A DNA stretch of 40,037 nucleotides from CAYMKL01 sp964390805 (lineage in GTDB: Bacteria; Chloroflexota; Anaerolineae; VGOG01), in NCBI GenBank assembly GCA_964390805.1, contig CAYMKL010000057.1, forward strand, positions 1 to 40,037, given 5' to 3'. Position numbers and translations under genes: made by a program. Positions 13,000-19,311 of this stretch are shown in pieces (positions within the stretch are counted from its first letter, which is position 1; every line of letters begins with the position of its first letter). The notes under the pieces were generated by a model, which made no database searches, was not told the origin of the DNA, and saw only the letters and a program-made list of their open reading frames with translations.

Positions 13000-15066
13000 A
13001 TGACACACCACGAGGATCTGGATCAGTTGTGCATTAACACCCTCCGCACCTTAGCTATGGATGGGGTGCAGAAGGCCAACTCTGGTCACCCGGGGCTGCC
13101 CATGGGCGCGGCGGCCATGGCCTATGTGCTGTGGACGCGCTTCTTGCGGCATAATCCAGCCAACCCGGCCTGGCCAGATCGGGATCGGTTCGTCCTCTCG
13201 GCGGGGCACGGTTCCATGCTGCTGTATGGCCTGTTGCACCTCAGCGGCTACGATCTCCCGCTGGAGGAGTTGCAGAGTTTCCGGCAGTGGGGCAGCCGCA
13301 CGCCCGGCCATCCTGAGTACGGCCTGACAGCGGGGGTGGAGACCACCACCGGCCCGCTGGGGCAGGGCTTCGCCAACGGGGTGGGCATGGCCATCGCCCA
13401 GGCATACCTGGCCGCCCACTTCAACGTGCCCCCTGAGCGATGTCCTGAGCCTGTCGAAGGGCCTGCCGAAGGGCGCCCTGGCCACAAGGTCGTTGACCAT
13501 TACGTCTACGCCATCGTCAGCGACGGCGACCTGATGGAGGGGGTGGCATCCGAGGCCGCGTCGCTGGCCGGCCACCTGCGCCTGGGCAAGCTGATCTACC
13601 TGTACGACGACAACCGCATCTCCATCGAGGGCAGCACCGACCTGACCTTCACCGAGGATCGAGGCCGGCGCTTCGAGGCCTATGGCTGGCACGTGCAGCA
13701 CGTGGACGGGTATGACCTGGAGGGCATCGCCGCCGCCATCCGTGCTGCCCAGGCCGACCCGCGTCCTTCGCTGATCCTCGCCCGCACCCACATCGGCTAT
13801 GGCAGTCCCAACAAACAGGATACCGCCAGCGCCCACGGCTCGCCGCTGGGCGAGGAGGAGGTGCGGCTCACCAAAGAGAACCTGGGCTGGCCCACCGAGC
13901 CGCCGTTCCTCATCCCCGACCAGGCCCTGGCCTATTTTCGCGAAGCCCTGGAGAGGGGAAGTGCTTGGGAGGCGGAGTGGCAGGCCCGGTTCGAGGTCTA
14001 CGCCGCCGAGTATCCCGCCTTGGCAGAAGAGTGGCATATGTTGATGGCTGGCGAGTTGCCTGTGGGCTGGGACACAGACCTGCCCACTTTTGGGCCGGAG
14101 GATGGGCCACTGGCTACCCGCATCGCCTCGAGCAAGGTGCTCAATGCCATCGCACCTCACCTGCCCACCCTGATCGGCGGCTCGGCGGACCTGGAGCCAT
14201 CGTGCAAGACTTATCTGAATGGCTACAGCGACTTCTCTGCCGACAACCCTGGCGGTCGCAACTTTCACTTCGGGGTGCGCGAACACGCCATGGGCGGCAT
14301 CCTGAGCGGCATGGCCCTGTACGGCGGGGTGATCCCCTACGGCAGCACCTTCCTGGTCTTCTCTGACTACATGCGCCCCAGCATCCGCCTGGCAGCCATG
14401 ATGGAGATACCCGTGATTTACGTCTTCACTCACGACAGCATAGGCATCGGGGAGGATGGGCCGACCCACCAGCCGATAGAGCAACTGGCCGCGCTGCGAG
14501 CCATCCCTCATCTCACCGTGATCCGCCCCGCCGACGCGGCCGAGACGGTTGTCGCCTGGCGCGTGGCCCTGGAGCACCGCCAAGGGCCGGTGGCGCTGCT
14601 CTTTACTCGACAGAAGCTGCCTGTGCTGGATCGCGCTTCATTGGCCTCCGCCGAGGGTCTGCTGCGTGGCGCCTACGTCTTGGCCGAGGCCGCAGGAGGA
14701 CGACCCGAAGTCATCCTGATCGCCACGGGCTCCGAGGTGCACCCGACTCTCGCGGCTCAGGAGCGGCTGGCCGAGCAGGGGGTGAGGGCCCGCGTGGTGA
14801 GCATGCCCAGTTGGGAGCTCTTCGAGCGGCAATCCCAATCCTACCGCGACGAAGTGTTGCCTCCCGAGGTGACCGCCCGCCTGGCCATCGAAGCCGGGGT
14901 GCCGCAGGGCTGGGCTCGCTACGTTGGGGATAGGGGTGATGTGATTGGCATCGAGCGCTTTGGGGCCTCGGCGCCATACAAGGTGCTGTGGGAGAAATAT
15001 GGATTCACGGCGGAGAGCATCGCCGCCCGTGCCTTGAAGCTGTTAGAAGGAGGAGACGAAACATGA
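13000..15066 (+). CDS. tkt: Transketolase
   Basis: Thiamine-diphosphate enzyme of the non-oxidative pentose phosphate pathway, 688 aa. It shows N-S-G-H-P-G-L-P-M-G at the N-terminus, G-P-L-G-Q-G, the ThDP/Mg motif starting G-D-G-D-L-M-E-G and ending with D-D-N-R-I, H-G-S-P-L-G, and in the pyrimidine domain F-G-V-R-E-H-A-M-G with the catalytic Glu. D-G-P-T-H-Q-P-I-E-Q and a C-terminal domain with G-S-E-V follow. An insertion of about 15 residues (R-C-P-E-P-V-E-G-P-A-E-G) at residues 144-158 comes from a palindromic repeat. The insertion is placed after A-H-F-N, normally joined directly to R-P-G-H. GGAGAG precedes the ATG. The stop overlaps the next gene by 4 bases. Confident call. Confidence 0.96.
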   Translation: MTHHEDLDQLCINTLRTLAMDGVQKANSGHPGLPMGAAAMAYVLWTRFLRHNPANPAWPDRDRFVLSAGHGSMLLYGLLHLSGYDLPLEELQSFRQWGSRTPGHPEYGLTAGVETTTGPLGQGFANGVGMAIAQAYLAAHFNVPPERCPEPVEGPAEGRPGHKVVDHYVYAIVSDGDLMEGVASEAASLAGHLRLGKLIYLYDDNRISIEGSTDLTFTEDRGRRFEAYGWHVQHVDGYDLEGIAAAIRAAQADPRPSLILARTHIGYGSPNKQDTASAHGSPLGEEEVRLTKENLGWPTEPPFLIPDQALAYFREALERGSAWEAEWQARFEVYAAEYPALAEEWHMLMAGELPVGWDTDLPTFGPEDGPLATRIASSKVLNAIAPHLPTLIGGSADLEPSCKTYLNGYSDFSADNPGGRNFHFGVREHAMGGILSGMALYGGVIPYGSTFLVFSDYMRPSIRLAAMMEIPVIYVFTHDSIGIGEDGPTHQPIEQLAALRAIPHLTVIRPADAAETVVAWRVALEHRQGPVALLFTRQKLPVLDRASLASAEGLLRGAYVLAEAAGGRPEVILIATGSEVHPTLAAQERLAEQGVRARVVSMPSWELFERQSQSYRDEVLPPEVTARLAIEAGVPQGWARYVGDRGDVIGIERFGASAPYKVLWEKYGFTAESIAARALKLLEGGDET
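13431..13473. repeat. Palindromic repeat inserted in the transketolase gene
   Basis: Contains CCCTGAGC, CCTGAGCCTGTCGAAGG and CGAAGGG in nested order, i.e. the CTGAG...TCGAAG core found twice in the rubredoxin reductase gene. The reading frame is kept and it encodes P-E-R-C-P-E-P-V-E-G-P-A-E-G-type residues. Confidence 0.8.
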
Positions 15067-15338
15067 CGGAAGACATTCTTGCGTTGCCGCAGGCCTGGCG
15101 TATGGCCATCCAAAGGGAGCAGGACGCCCACGACTTCTACATGCAGATGGCCAAGACAACTAGCGATGCCAGCGCCAAAGCCCTGTTTGAGGAGTTGGCG
15201 GCTGAGGAAACCAAGCATAAGCAGCGGCTGGAGGCCGAGTACCGTCGCGTTTTCGAGCGCGACATGGAGGAGCCAAGACAGCGCCTGGGTATCTTCGAGC
15301 GCGACTTGAGGGAGAAGAAGCTCACTGGGACAGCATAG
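15063..15338 (+). CDS. Small ferritin-like protein
   Basis: A 91-aa helical protein whose two helices carry E-Q-D-A-H-D-F-Y and A-A-E-E-T-K-H, the E...E-x-x-H ferritin-like pattern, so it is again half of a diiron bundle. The charged tail (R-D-L-R-E-K-K) has no cargo signature. The ATG at 15063 overlaps the transketolase stop (ATGA), so the two genes are translationally coupled. It is followed 22 bases later by a full-length ferritin-like gene. Homodimerisation to complete the metal site is expected by analogy with encapsulated ferritin, but this is inference. A role in iron handling or peroxide removal is likely. Confidence 0.78.
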   Translation: MTEDILALPQAWRMAIQREQDAHDFYMQMAKTTSDASAKALFEELAAEETKHKQRLEAEYRRVFERDMEEPRQRLGIFERDLREKKLTGTA

Positions 15339-15360
15339 TGAGATTGAAGGAGTGTTAGCA

Positions 15361-15867
15361 ATGCAGGAAAACATTGTTGCTTTGCAAGCCTTACGCCAGG
15401 CCATTCGCCTGGAGCAGGACGGCTACAATTTCTACACCGAGGCTGCGGAAAGGACGGCGGACCCGCGCGGTCGGGAGATGTTTCTCTCCCTGGCCGATGA
15501 CGAGAAACTGCACCTGCGCATCGTGCAGGATCAGTACGAGGCCCTGAGCGCCGGCCAAGGGTGGGTCCCCTTCTCCGAGGCTCTGGAGCTTAAGCCCGTG
15601 GATGTGGATAAATCCCTCTTCCCGCCGGAAAGGGAGGCCTTAGAGAAGTCCATCGGCTCCGAGGCCAGTGATGCTGAAGCCCTGCTGTTCGCGATACAGA
15701 AGGAAAACGAGAGTTACGAACTGTACAGGAAAGCGGCAACCGAAACTGACGATCCTGCCGGTAAAGACATGTATCAGCGTCTGGCCAGCTACGAGCATGT
15801 TCACTTCGACATCCTGATGCTCAACTACGAGCATCTGATAAGCACCGGAAGCTGGCGCGGTCTGTAA
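15361..15867 (+). CDS. Ferritin-like diiron protein
   Basis: A 168-aa four-helix protein of rubrerythrin type. Metal motifs: L-E-Q-D-G-Y-N-F-Y and A-D-D-E-K-L-H in the first half, Q-K-E-N-E-S-Y-E-L-Y and Y-E-H-V-H in the second. The last motif reads E-H-V-H where E-x-x-H is expected, so all ligand positions are kept. It resembles the protein at 12365, including A-G-Q-G-W-V and S/P-L-F-P in the linker, and lacks a rubredoxin domain. The ATG at 15361 is preferred over GTG 15352, because the AAGGAG is at 15347-15352. It probably shares a transcript with transketolase. Likely peroxide or iron detoxification. Confidence 0.8.
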   Translation: MQENIVALQALRQAIRLEQDGYNFYTEAAERTADPRGREMFLSLADDEKLHLRIVQDQYEALSAGQGWVPFSEALELKPVDVDKSLFPPEREALEKSIGSEASDAEALLFAIQKENESYELYRKAATETDDPAGKDMYQRLASYEHVHFDILMLNYEHLISTGSWRGL

Positions 15868-15891
15868 GATGGATGATTGAGGAGAATGGCC

Positions 15892-16308
15892 GTGAATCAA
15901 GCCGATACCATCGAGAAGATTCTCAAGGAAAGCAAGACCATCGCGGTGGTGGGCCTTTCGCCCAACCCCGCTCGCCCCAGCTATGGTGTCGCTCGCTACC
16001 TTCAGGCGCAGGGCTACAGGATCATACCGGTCAATCCCATGGTCGAGGAGGTTCTGGGAGAGAAGAGCTATCCCGATCTGGCCTCTGTGTCCGAGGCAGT
16101 GGATGTGGTAGACATCTTTCGTCATGCCAAACATGTCCCGGCTATCGTTGAGGCAGCTATCGCCAAAGGGGCGCGGGTGGTATGGATGCAAGAAGGGATA
16201 GTCCATCAGGAGGCGGCAGCGAGAGCACGAGAGGCGGGACTGATGGTGGTCATGGACCGCTGCATGTTCAAGGATCACCGTTCCTGGGTGGAAAGAGGTA
16301 ACGGGTAA
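15892..16308 (+). CDS. CoA-binding protein (CoA_binding_2, YccU-like)
   Basis: Rossmann-fold protein of 138 aa from the GTG at 15892. I-A-V-V-G-L-S-P-N-P is the nucleotide-binding loop, followed by S-Y-G-V-A-R-Y-L, I-I-P-V-N-P, V-D-I-F-R and W-M-Q-E-G-I-V. These are the standard motifs of stand-alone CoA-binding-domain proteins related to the N-terminal domain of succinyl-CoA synthetase-like enzymes. Its exact role is unknown; it may sense or carry CoA or an acyl-CoA. GAGGAG at 15879-15884 is seven bases before GTG 15892 and only one before ATG 15886, so GTG is preferred (ATG would add two residues). The stop codon lies inside a GAGTCAAC repeat. Confidence 0.85.
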   Translation: MNQADTIEKILKESKTIAVVGLSPNPARPSYGVARYLQAQGYRIIPVNPMVEEVLGEKSYPDLASVSEAVDVVDIFRHAKHVPAIVEAAIAKGARVVWMQEGIVHQEAAARAREAGLMVVMDRCMFKDHRSWVERGNG

Positions 16309-16361
16309 TGAGTCAACGAGGCATTGGCCGCCGCGTTAACCTGTTGACTTGTTGACTCATT
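16307..16361. repeat. AATGAGTCAAC inverted repeat overlapping a stop codon
   Basis: AATGAGTCAAC at 16307-16317 and its exact reverse complement GTTGACTCATT at 16351-16361. The left arm includes the TAA of the CoA-binding gene. The loop holds further GTTGACT copies. Related to 5009-5065. It could terminate transcription before the promoter at 16385. Confidence 0.7.
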
Positions 16362-16384
16362 GACTCTCCATTTAACATAAACTC

Positions 16385-16413
16385 TTGACGAAAATGGTTG
16401 AATCTGGTAAAAT
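16385..16413 (+). promoter_or_regulatory. Sigma-70-type promoter for the molybdoenzyme gene
   Basis: TTGACG (16385-16390), a 17-base spacer, then TAAAAT (16408-16413): one mismatch in each box. It lies 38 bases before the ATG at 16451 and just after a hairpin that could stop the upstream transcript. Confidence 0.75.
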
Positions 16414-16450
16414 ATTGAGAAGATCGAGTGAGGCACACGGAGGTGGTCGT

Positions 16451-17020
16451 ATGAGCGAAGAACGCCGGCCGCGCGTACCGCCCGGCCAATATGTGACGGA
16501 GAAGTTTCCCGTTCTTCATGTAGGTTCCATCAGGCCCTTTGACCGGCAGAGATGGGATTTCAAGGTCTGGGGGCTGGTGGAGACTCAGGTGAAGTTGACT
16601 TACGATGAGCTGCGGGCCTTGCCTGTCAAAGAGGTGGTGGCCGACATTCACTGCGTCACTGGCTGGAGCAAGCTGGACACTCGCTGGGAGGGGGTCGTTC
16701 CGCAAGAACTCCTGCGCTTGGCCCAGCCCACACCTGAGGCGGCGTATGTACTGGTTCACTGCGAAGGGAGTTATACCACAAACGTGCCCCTGGAGGCTCT
16801 GCTCGATGATAGCGTCGTGCTCGCCTACAGATACGAGGGGGAGGAGCTGCCTCCGGAGCACGGCGGGCCTTTGCGGCTGGTGGTCCCCAAGCTCTACTTC
16901 TACAAGAGCGCCAAATGGGTGCGGGGGCTGGAGTTCATGGCCGAGGATCGCCCCGGCTTCTGGGAGCAGCGGGGCTATCATAACGATGCAGATCCCTGGA
17001 AAGAGGAACGGTTCGCTTGA
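16451..17020 (+). CDS. Sulfite oxidase-like molybdopterin oxidoreductase (cytosolic)
   Basis: A 189-aa protein with a single sulfite-oxidase-fold Moco domain. The molybdenum-ligating cysteine is C68 in D-I-H-C-V-T-G-W-S. Other family marks are the F-K-V-W-G-L-V start of the fold, H-C-E-G-S-Y-T-T-N-V-P, the H-G-G-P-L-R-L-V-V-P loop and K-W-V-R-G-L-E-F at the end. It has no Tat or Sec signal, unlike MsrP/YedY enzymes, and no dimerisation or haem domain. The substrate is unknown; sulfite oxidation or sulfoxide reduction are possibilities. GGAGGT at 16440-16445 and the promoter at 16385 fix the start and suggest expression separate from the upstream genes. The adjacent protease gene is only 50 bases downstream. 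Confidence 0.87.
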   Translation: MSEERRPRVPPGQYVTEKFPVLHVGSIRPFDRQRWDFKVWGLVETQVKLTYDELRALPVKEVVADIHCVTGWSKLDTRWEGVVPQELLRLAQPTPEAAYVLVHCEGSYTTNVPLEALLDDSVVLAYRYEGEELPPEHGGPLRLVVPKLYFYKSAKWVRGLEFMAEDRPGFWEQRGYHNDADPWKEERFA

Positions 17021-17070
17021 ATACTTTCGTGACGGATCATTAGGAAAGCGGTGGGCTGAAAGGTGACATA

Positions 17071-18189
17071 ATGAGAACGACCTGGCGTATCGGGAGAGTT
17101 CTTGGCATAGACATCAACGTAGATTCCAGTTGGCTTATCATTTTCGCCTTGGTTATCTGGACCCTGGCCGGGTCCTATTTCCCAGAGCAATATCCCCGCT
17201 GGCCGACTTGGTTGCATTGGATGGTGGGCCTGGTCGCCAGCACCCTCTTCTTCGGTTCGGTGTTGGGCCACGAGTTGGCTCACTCCTTGGTGGCCATCAG
17301 CCAGGGAGAGGAGGTGCATAGTATCACCCTCTTCATCTTCGGCGGTGTGGCCAGGATCATCGAGGAACCAGACAAGCCGCTCAAGGAATTGTTCATGGCT
17401 ATCGTGGGGCCCCTGTTCAGCATGGCCACCGGCATGGCCTTCGGCGCCCTCTGGTTTTTGACTCGAGGTCTCTTTCAGCCCTTGAGCGCGTTGGCCCAGT
17501 ATTTGGCCATGATCAACGTTACTTTGGCCCTTTTCAACCTCATCCCCGGCTTCCCTTTGGATGGAGGACGAGTGATGCGGGCATTGATCTGGGGGCTCAG
17601 CGGGAATCTGAAGGTGGCCACGCGATTGGCCTCTTGGGCGGGCCAGGGGATAGCATTCCTCTTCATGCTGGGGGGTACCTGGCAGATCTTCGGAGGCAAT
17701 TGGCTCGATGGACTTTGGATCATCTTCATCGGCTGGTTTCTGTACAATGCGGCCACCAGCGGCTATCGCCAGGTGCTGGTGAGAGAGATGATGGGGCAGG
17801 TCAGGGCTGGCGATCTCATGACTACGGACTTTGCTACAGTGAGCGGGAACATCACCCTGCAGCAATTAGTGGACGAGCACGTGTTGCGTCTCCGCGAGCA
17901 CTCCTTTCCTGTGGCTGATGCCGGCCTGTTGCGGGGCATCATCTGCTTGCACGACGTCAAGACGATTCCCAGGGCAAGGTGGCCCTCCACGCGAGTAAAC
18001 GAGGTCATGACCCCTTGGGCGGAGTTGGAGACTGTCTCCCCTGGAGACGACGGCAGTGTTGTCTTGGCGCGCCTGGACGCTCGTGACGTTCGCCAACTGC
18101 CGGTGGTGGAGGGTGAGAGGTTGATCGGCTTGTTGCGCCGCAGCGATGTGCTCCGCTATCTGCAGTTGCGGACTGCCTTGGGGTACTGA
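17071..18189 (+). CDS. Site-2 protease (M50) with C-terminal CBS pair
   Basis: Intramembrane zinc metalloprotease of 372 aa. The first half has about six hydrophobic segments with the zinc motif H67-E-L-A-H71 in the second or third helix, and the third ligand in N-L-I-P-G-F-P-L-D-G-G-R near 160-171. The C-terminal 130 residues are a CBS domain pair (L-M-T-T-D-F... and V-M-T-P-W-A...), probably sensing adenine nucleotides. Such proteins cleave membrane-bound anti-sigma factors or other single-pass proteins. No clear substrate gene is adjacent. The start ATG is preceded by AAGGTGA. A 7-bp perfect hairpin (18229-18247) lies between this gene and the next. Confidence 0.92.
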   Translation: MRTTWRIGRVLGIDINVDSSWLIIFALVIWTLAGSYFPEQYPRWPTWLHWMVGLVASTLFFGSVLGHELAHSLVAISQGEEVHSITLFIFGGVARIIEEPDKPLKELFMAIVGPLFSMATGMAFGALWFLTRGLFQPLSALAQYLAMINVTLALFNLIPGFPLDGGRVMRALIWGLSGNLKVATRLASWAGQGIAFLFMLGGTWQIFGGNWLDGLWIIFIGWFLYNAATSGYRQVLVREMMGQVRAGDLMTTDFATVSGNITLQQLVDEHVLRLREHSFPVADAGLLRGIICLHDVKTIPRARWPSTRVNEVMTPWAELETVSPGDDGSVVLARLDARDVRQLPVVEGERLIGLLRRSDVLRYLQLRTALGY

Positions 18190-18276
18190 GGGAGGCACTT
18201 CGGTGGCCCAAGGACAGATAGAGATAACCTGGAAATGGGATTTCCAGTAACTAGTAAAGTAGAGGTGTGGTAGAAG

Positions 18277-18618
18277 ATGTATCCTGAGAGTGAGATTTTG
18301 TTTCCCACCCGTTGCATCCCAGGCCTCAAGGGACTGAGGAATGAGCAATGGGAGGAGTTAGTGGAGAGAGTTTCTGCTTTGCCGGAGACTCACGAGGACA
18401 GTCTGGCTTTCTGCTTGATGATGATCAGGCTGTGTAAGTGCCTGAGATGCGATCTCGGCAGCTACAGGGCTTCCCTGGGTTGTTGTACCTGTGCACAGCG
18501 GGCCATCAAGGGCTTCAAGAGCTCCGACAGGGCCCTGATGCGCAATTTCTCCAGGGCCAGGAGGGATATCCTGAAGTACCTGGAGAGTGTTGGTACGGAG
18601 GAAGAGAAGGCGGCTTGA
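18277..18618 (+). CDS. Cys-rich protein of unknown function
   Basis: I do not recognise the family. The 113-aa product is soluble, mostly helical and has eight cysteines, seven of them between residues 46 and 72 (C-L-M-M-I-R-L-C-K-C-L-R-C, then G-C-C-T-C). Spacings such as C-K-C, C-L-R-C and C-C-T-C suggest a metal cluster or zinc site. The C-terminus (F-K-S-S-D-R-A-L-M-R-N-F) is basic and helical. It is a monocistronic unit between a small hairpin and a strong intrinsic terminator at 18676-18720, which supports a real, well-expressed gene. AGAGGTG at 18262-18268 precedes the ATG. Confidence 0.75.
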   Translation: MYPESEILFPTRCIPGLKGLRNEQWEELVERVSALPETHEDSLAFCLMMIRLCKCLRCDLGSYRASLGCCTCAQRAIKGFKSSDRALMRNFSRARRDILKYLESVGTEEEKAA

Positions 18619-18675
18619 ACGTTGAGATTACGGCAATGCTGATGATTCGAAAGCTGTCTTGTTGAGGCAGACTGC

Positions 18676-18720
18676 AAGGGTTCACCCAACGCAACCTGTT
18701 GGGGTGAACCCTTTTTGTTT
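18676..18720 (+). terminator. Intrinsic terminator
   Basis: AAGGGTTCACCC (18676-18687) pairs with GGGTGAACCCTT (18702-18713), with additional AAC/GTT pairs toward the loop and one bulged G. CTTTTTGTTT follows immediately. This is the clearest rho-independent terminator in the window. Confidence 0.9.
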
Positions 18721-18759
18721 GGGTTGGACGTGTGAGAAGTCGCCGAGATGTGTCGTGTC

Positions 18760-18788
18760 TTGTCACCCTGGTGCCAATGTGGTATAAT
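18760..18788 (+). promoter_or_regulatory. Strong sigma-70-type promoter
   Basis: TTGTCA (18760-18765), 17-base spacer, TATAAT (18783-18788): a consensus -10 box. It begins right after the terminator above and drives the truncated antitoxin-like ORF and DUF1294 gene, and possibly the STAND genes. Confidence 0.8.
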
Positions 18789-18808
18789 GAGTGACGTGGA
18801 GGTGCCGT

Positions 18809-18868
18809 ATGACAATCATGACCGAGAAACGAACCCGTTTGACTATTGATGTCCCCCCAGAGTGGTAG
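18809..18868 (+). pseudogene. Truncated antitoxin-like ORF (first 19 residues only)
   Basis: After GGAGGTG (18798-18804) an ATG opens a 19-residue reading frame, with R-T-R-L-T-I-D-V-P-P-E-W, that ends at TAG 18866-18868. The T-R-L-T-I-D-V-P-P-E start is the N-terminal beta strand typical of ribbon-helix-helix antitoxins and similar small DNA-binding proteins. Nothing downstream continues it, since DUF1294 begins six bases later. It looks like the remnant left when the DUF1294 gene was joined behind an antitoxin promoter, though a leader peptide is possible. Confidence 0.5.
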
Positions 18869-18874
18869 CACCAA

Positions 18875-19264
18875 ATGGGCTTCATTGCTTATCTCCTCTA
18901 CGGGACGGCAGTTGTCGTGGCTGTCGCATACGCAACCATGCAGGCTCACTACTTACTTGGTTTTGGGTGGTTGCTGGCCTATCTGTTTACGATCAACGTG
19001 GTTACATTCGCCTTCTATGGGTACGACAAGGTCTTTGTTAAACCACTGGAGTTCTTACGCCTGCGAGTACCTGAGAAAGTTCTGATATGGGAGCTTGCTT
19101 TCCCCGGTGGCATTCTAGGTGCGTTTGCCGCCATGCATCTATTCGAGCACAAGGTAGGCCCTGATTCGCGGGATTTCCGCTTCGAACTGCTCAAGGCGTT
19201 TGCAATCCAGGCGACGATCCTGTCCGGCTTGTTACTCATTTTCCTGCTCAGTGTTCGTGGATAA
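18875..19264 (+). CDS. DUF1294 family membrane protein
   Basis: A 129-aa membrane protein with about four hydrophobic helices. Family marks are T-I-N-V-V-T-F-A-F-Y-G-Y-D-K, R-V-P-E-K-V-L-I-W-E-L-A, F-P-G-G-I-L-G-A-F-A-A-M and F-E-H-K-V. Function is unknown. It lacks the N-terminal cold-shock domain that some relatives carry. No good ribosome site precedes ATG 18875, so it may rely on coupling to the short antitoxin-like frame that ends six bases upstream. It precedes the STAND gene by 47 bases and may share its transcript. Confidence 0.85.
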   Translation: MGFIAYLLYGTAVVVAVAYATMQAHYLLGFGWLLAYLFTINVVTFAFYGYDKVFVKPLEFLRLRVPEKVLIWELAFPGGILGAFAAMHLFEHKVGPDSRDFRFELLKAFAIQATILSGLLLIFLLSVRG

Positions 19265-19311
19265 GTCGTGGTAGCGCGACTTTGGCTCAAACGCGCCAAA
19301 GGAGAGCGGAA

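Noticed and set aside
13051..14583. Minus-strand open frame of 510 codons opposite transketolase
   Set aside because: Antisense shadow in GC-rich coding DNA; no ribosome site, low-complexity product.
19282..19311. TTG start ten codons upstream of the first STAND gene
   Set aside because: ATG 19312 has a well-placed GGAG and aligns exactly with the start of the paralog at 22692.
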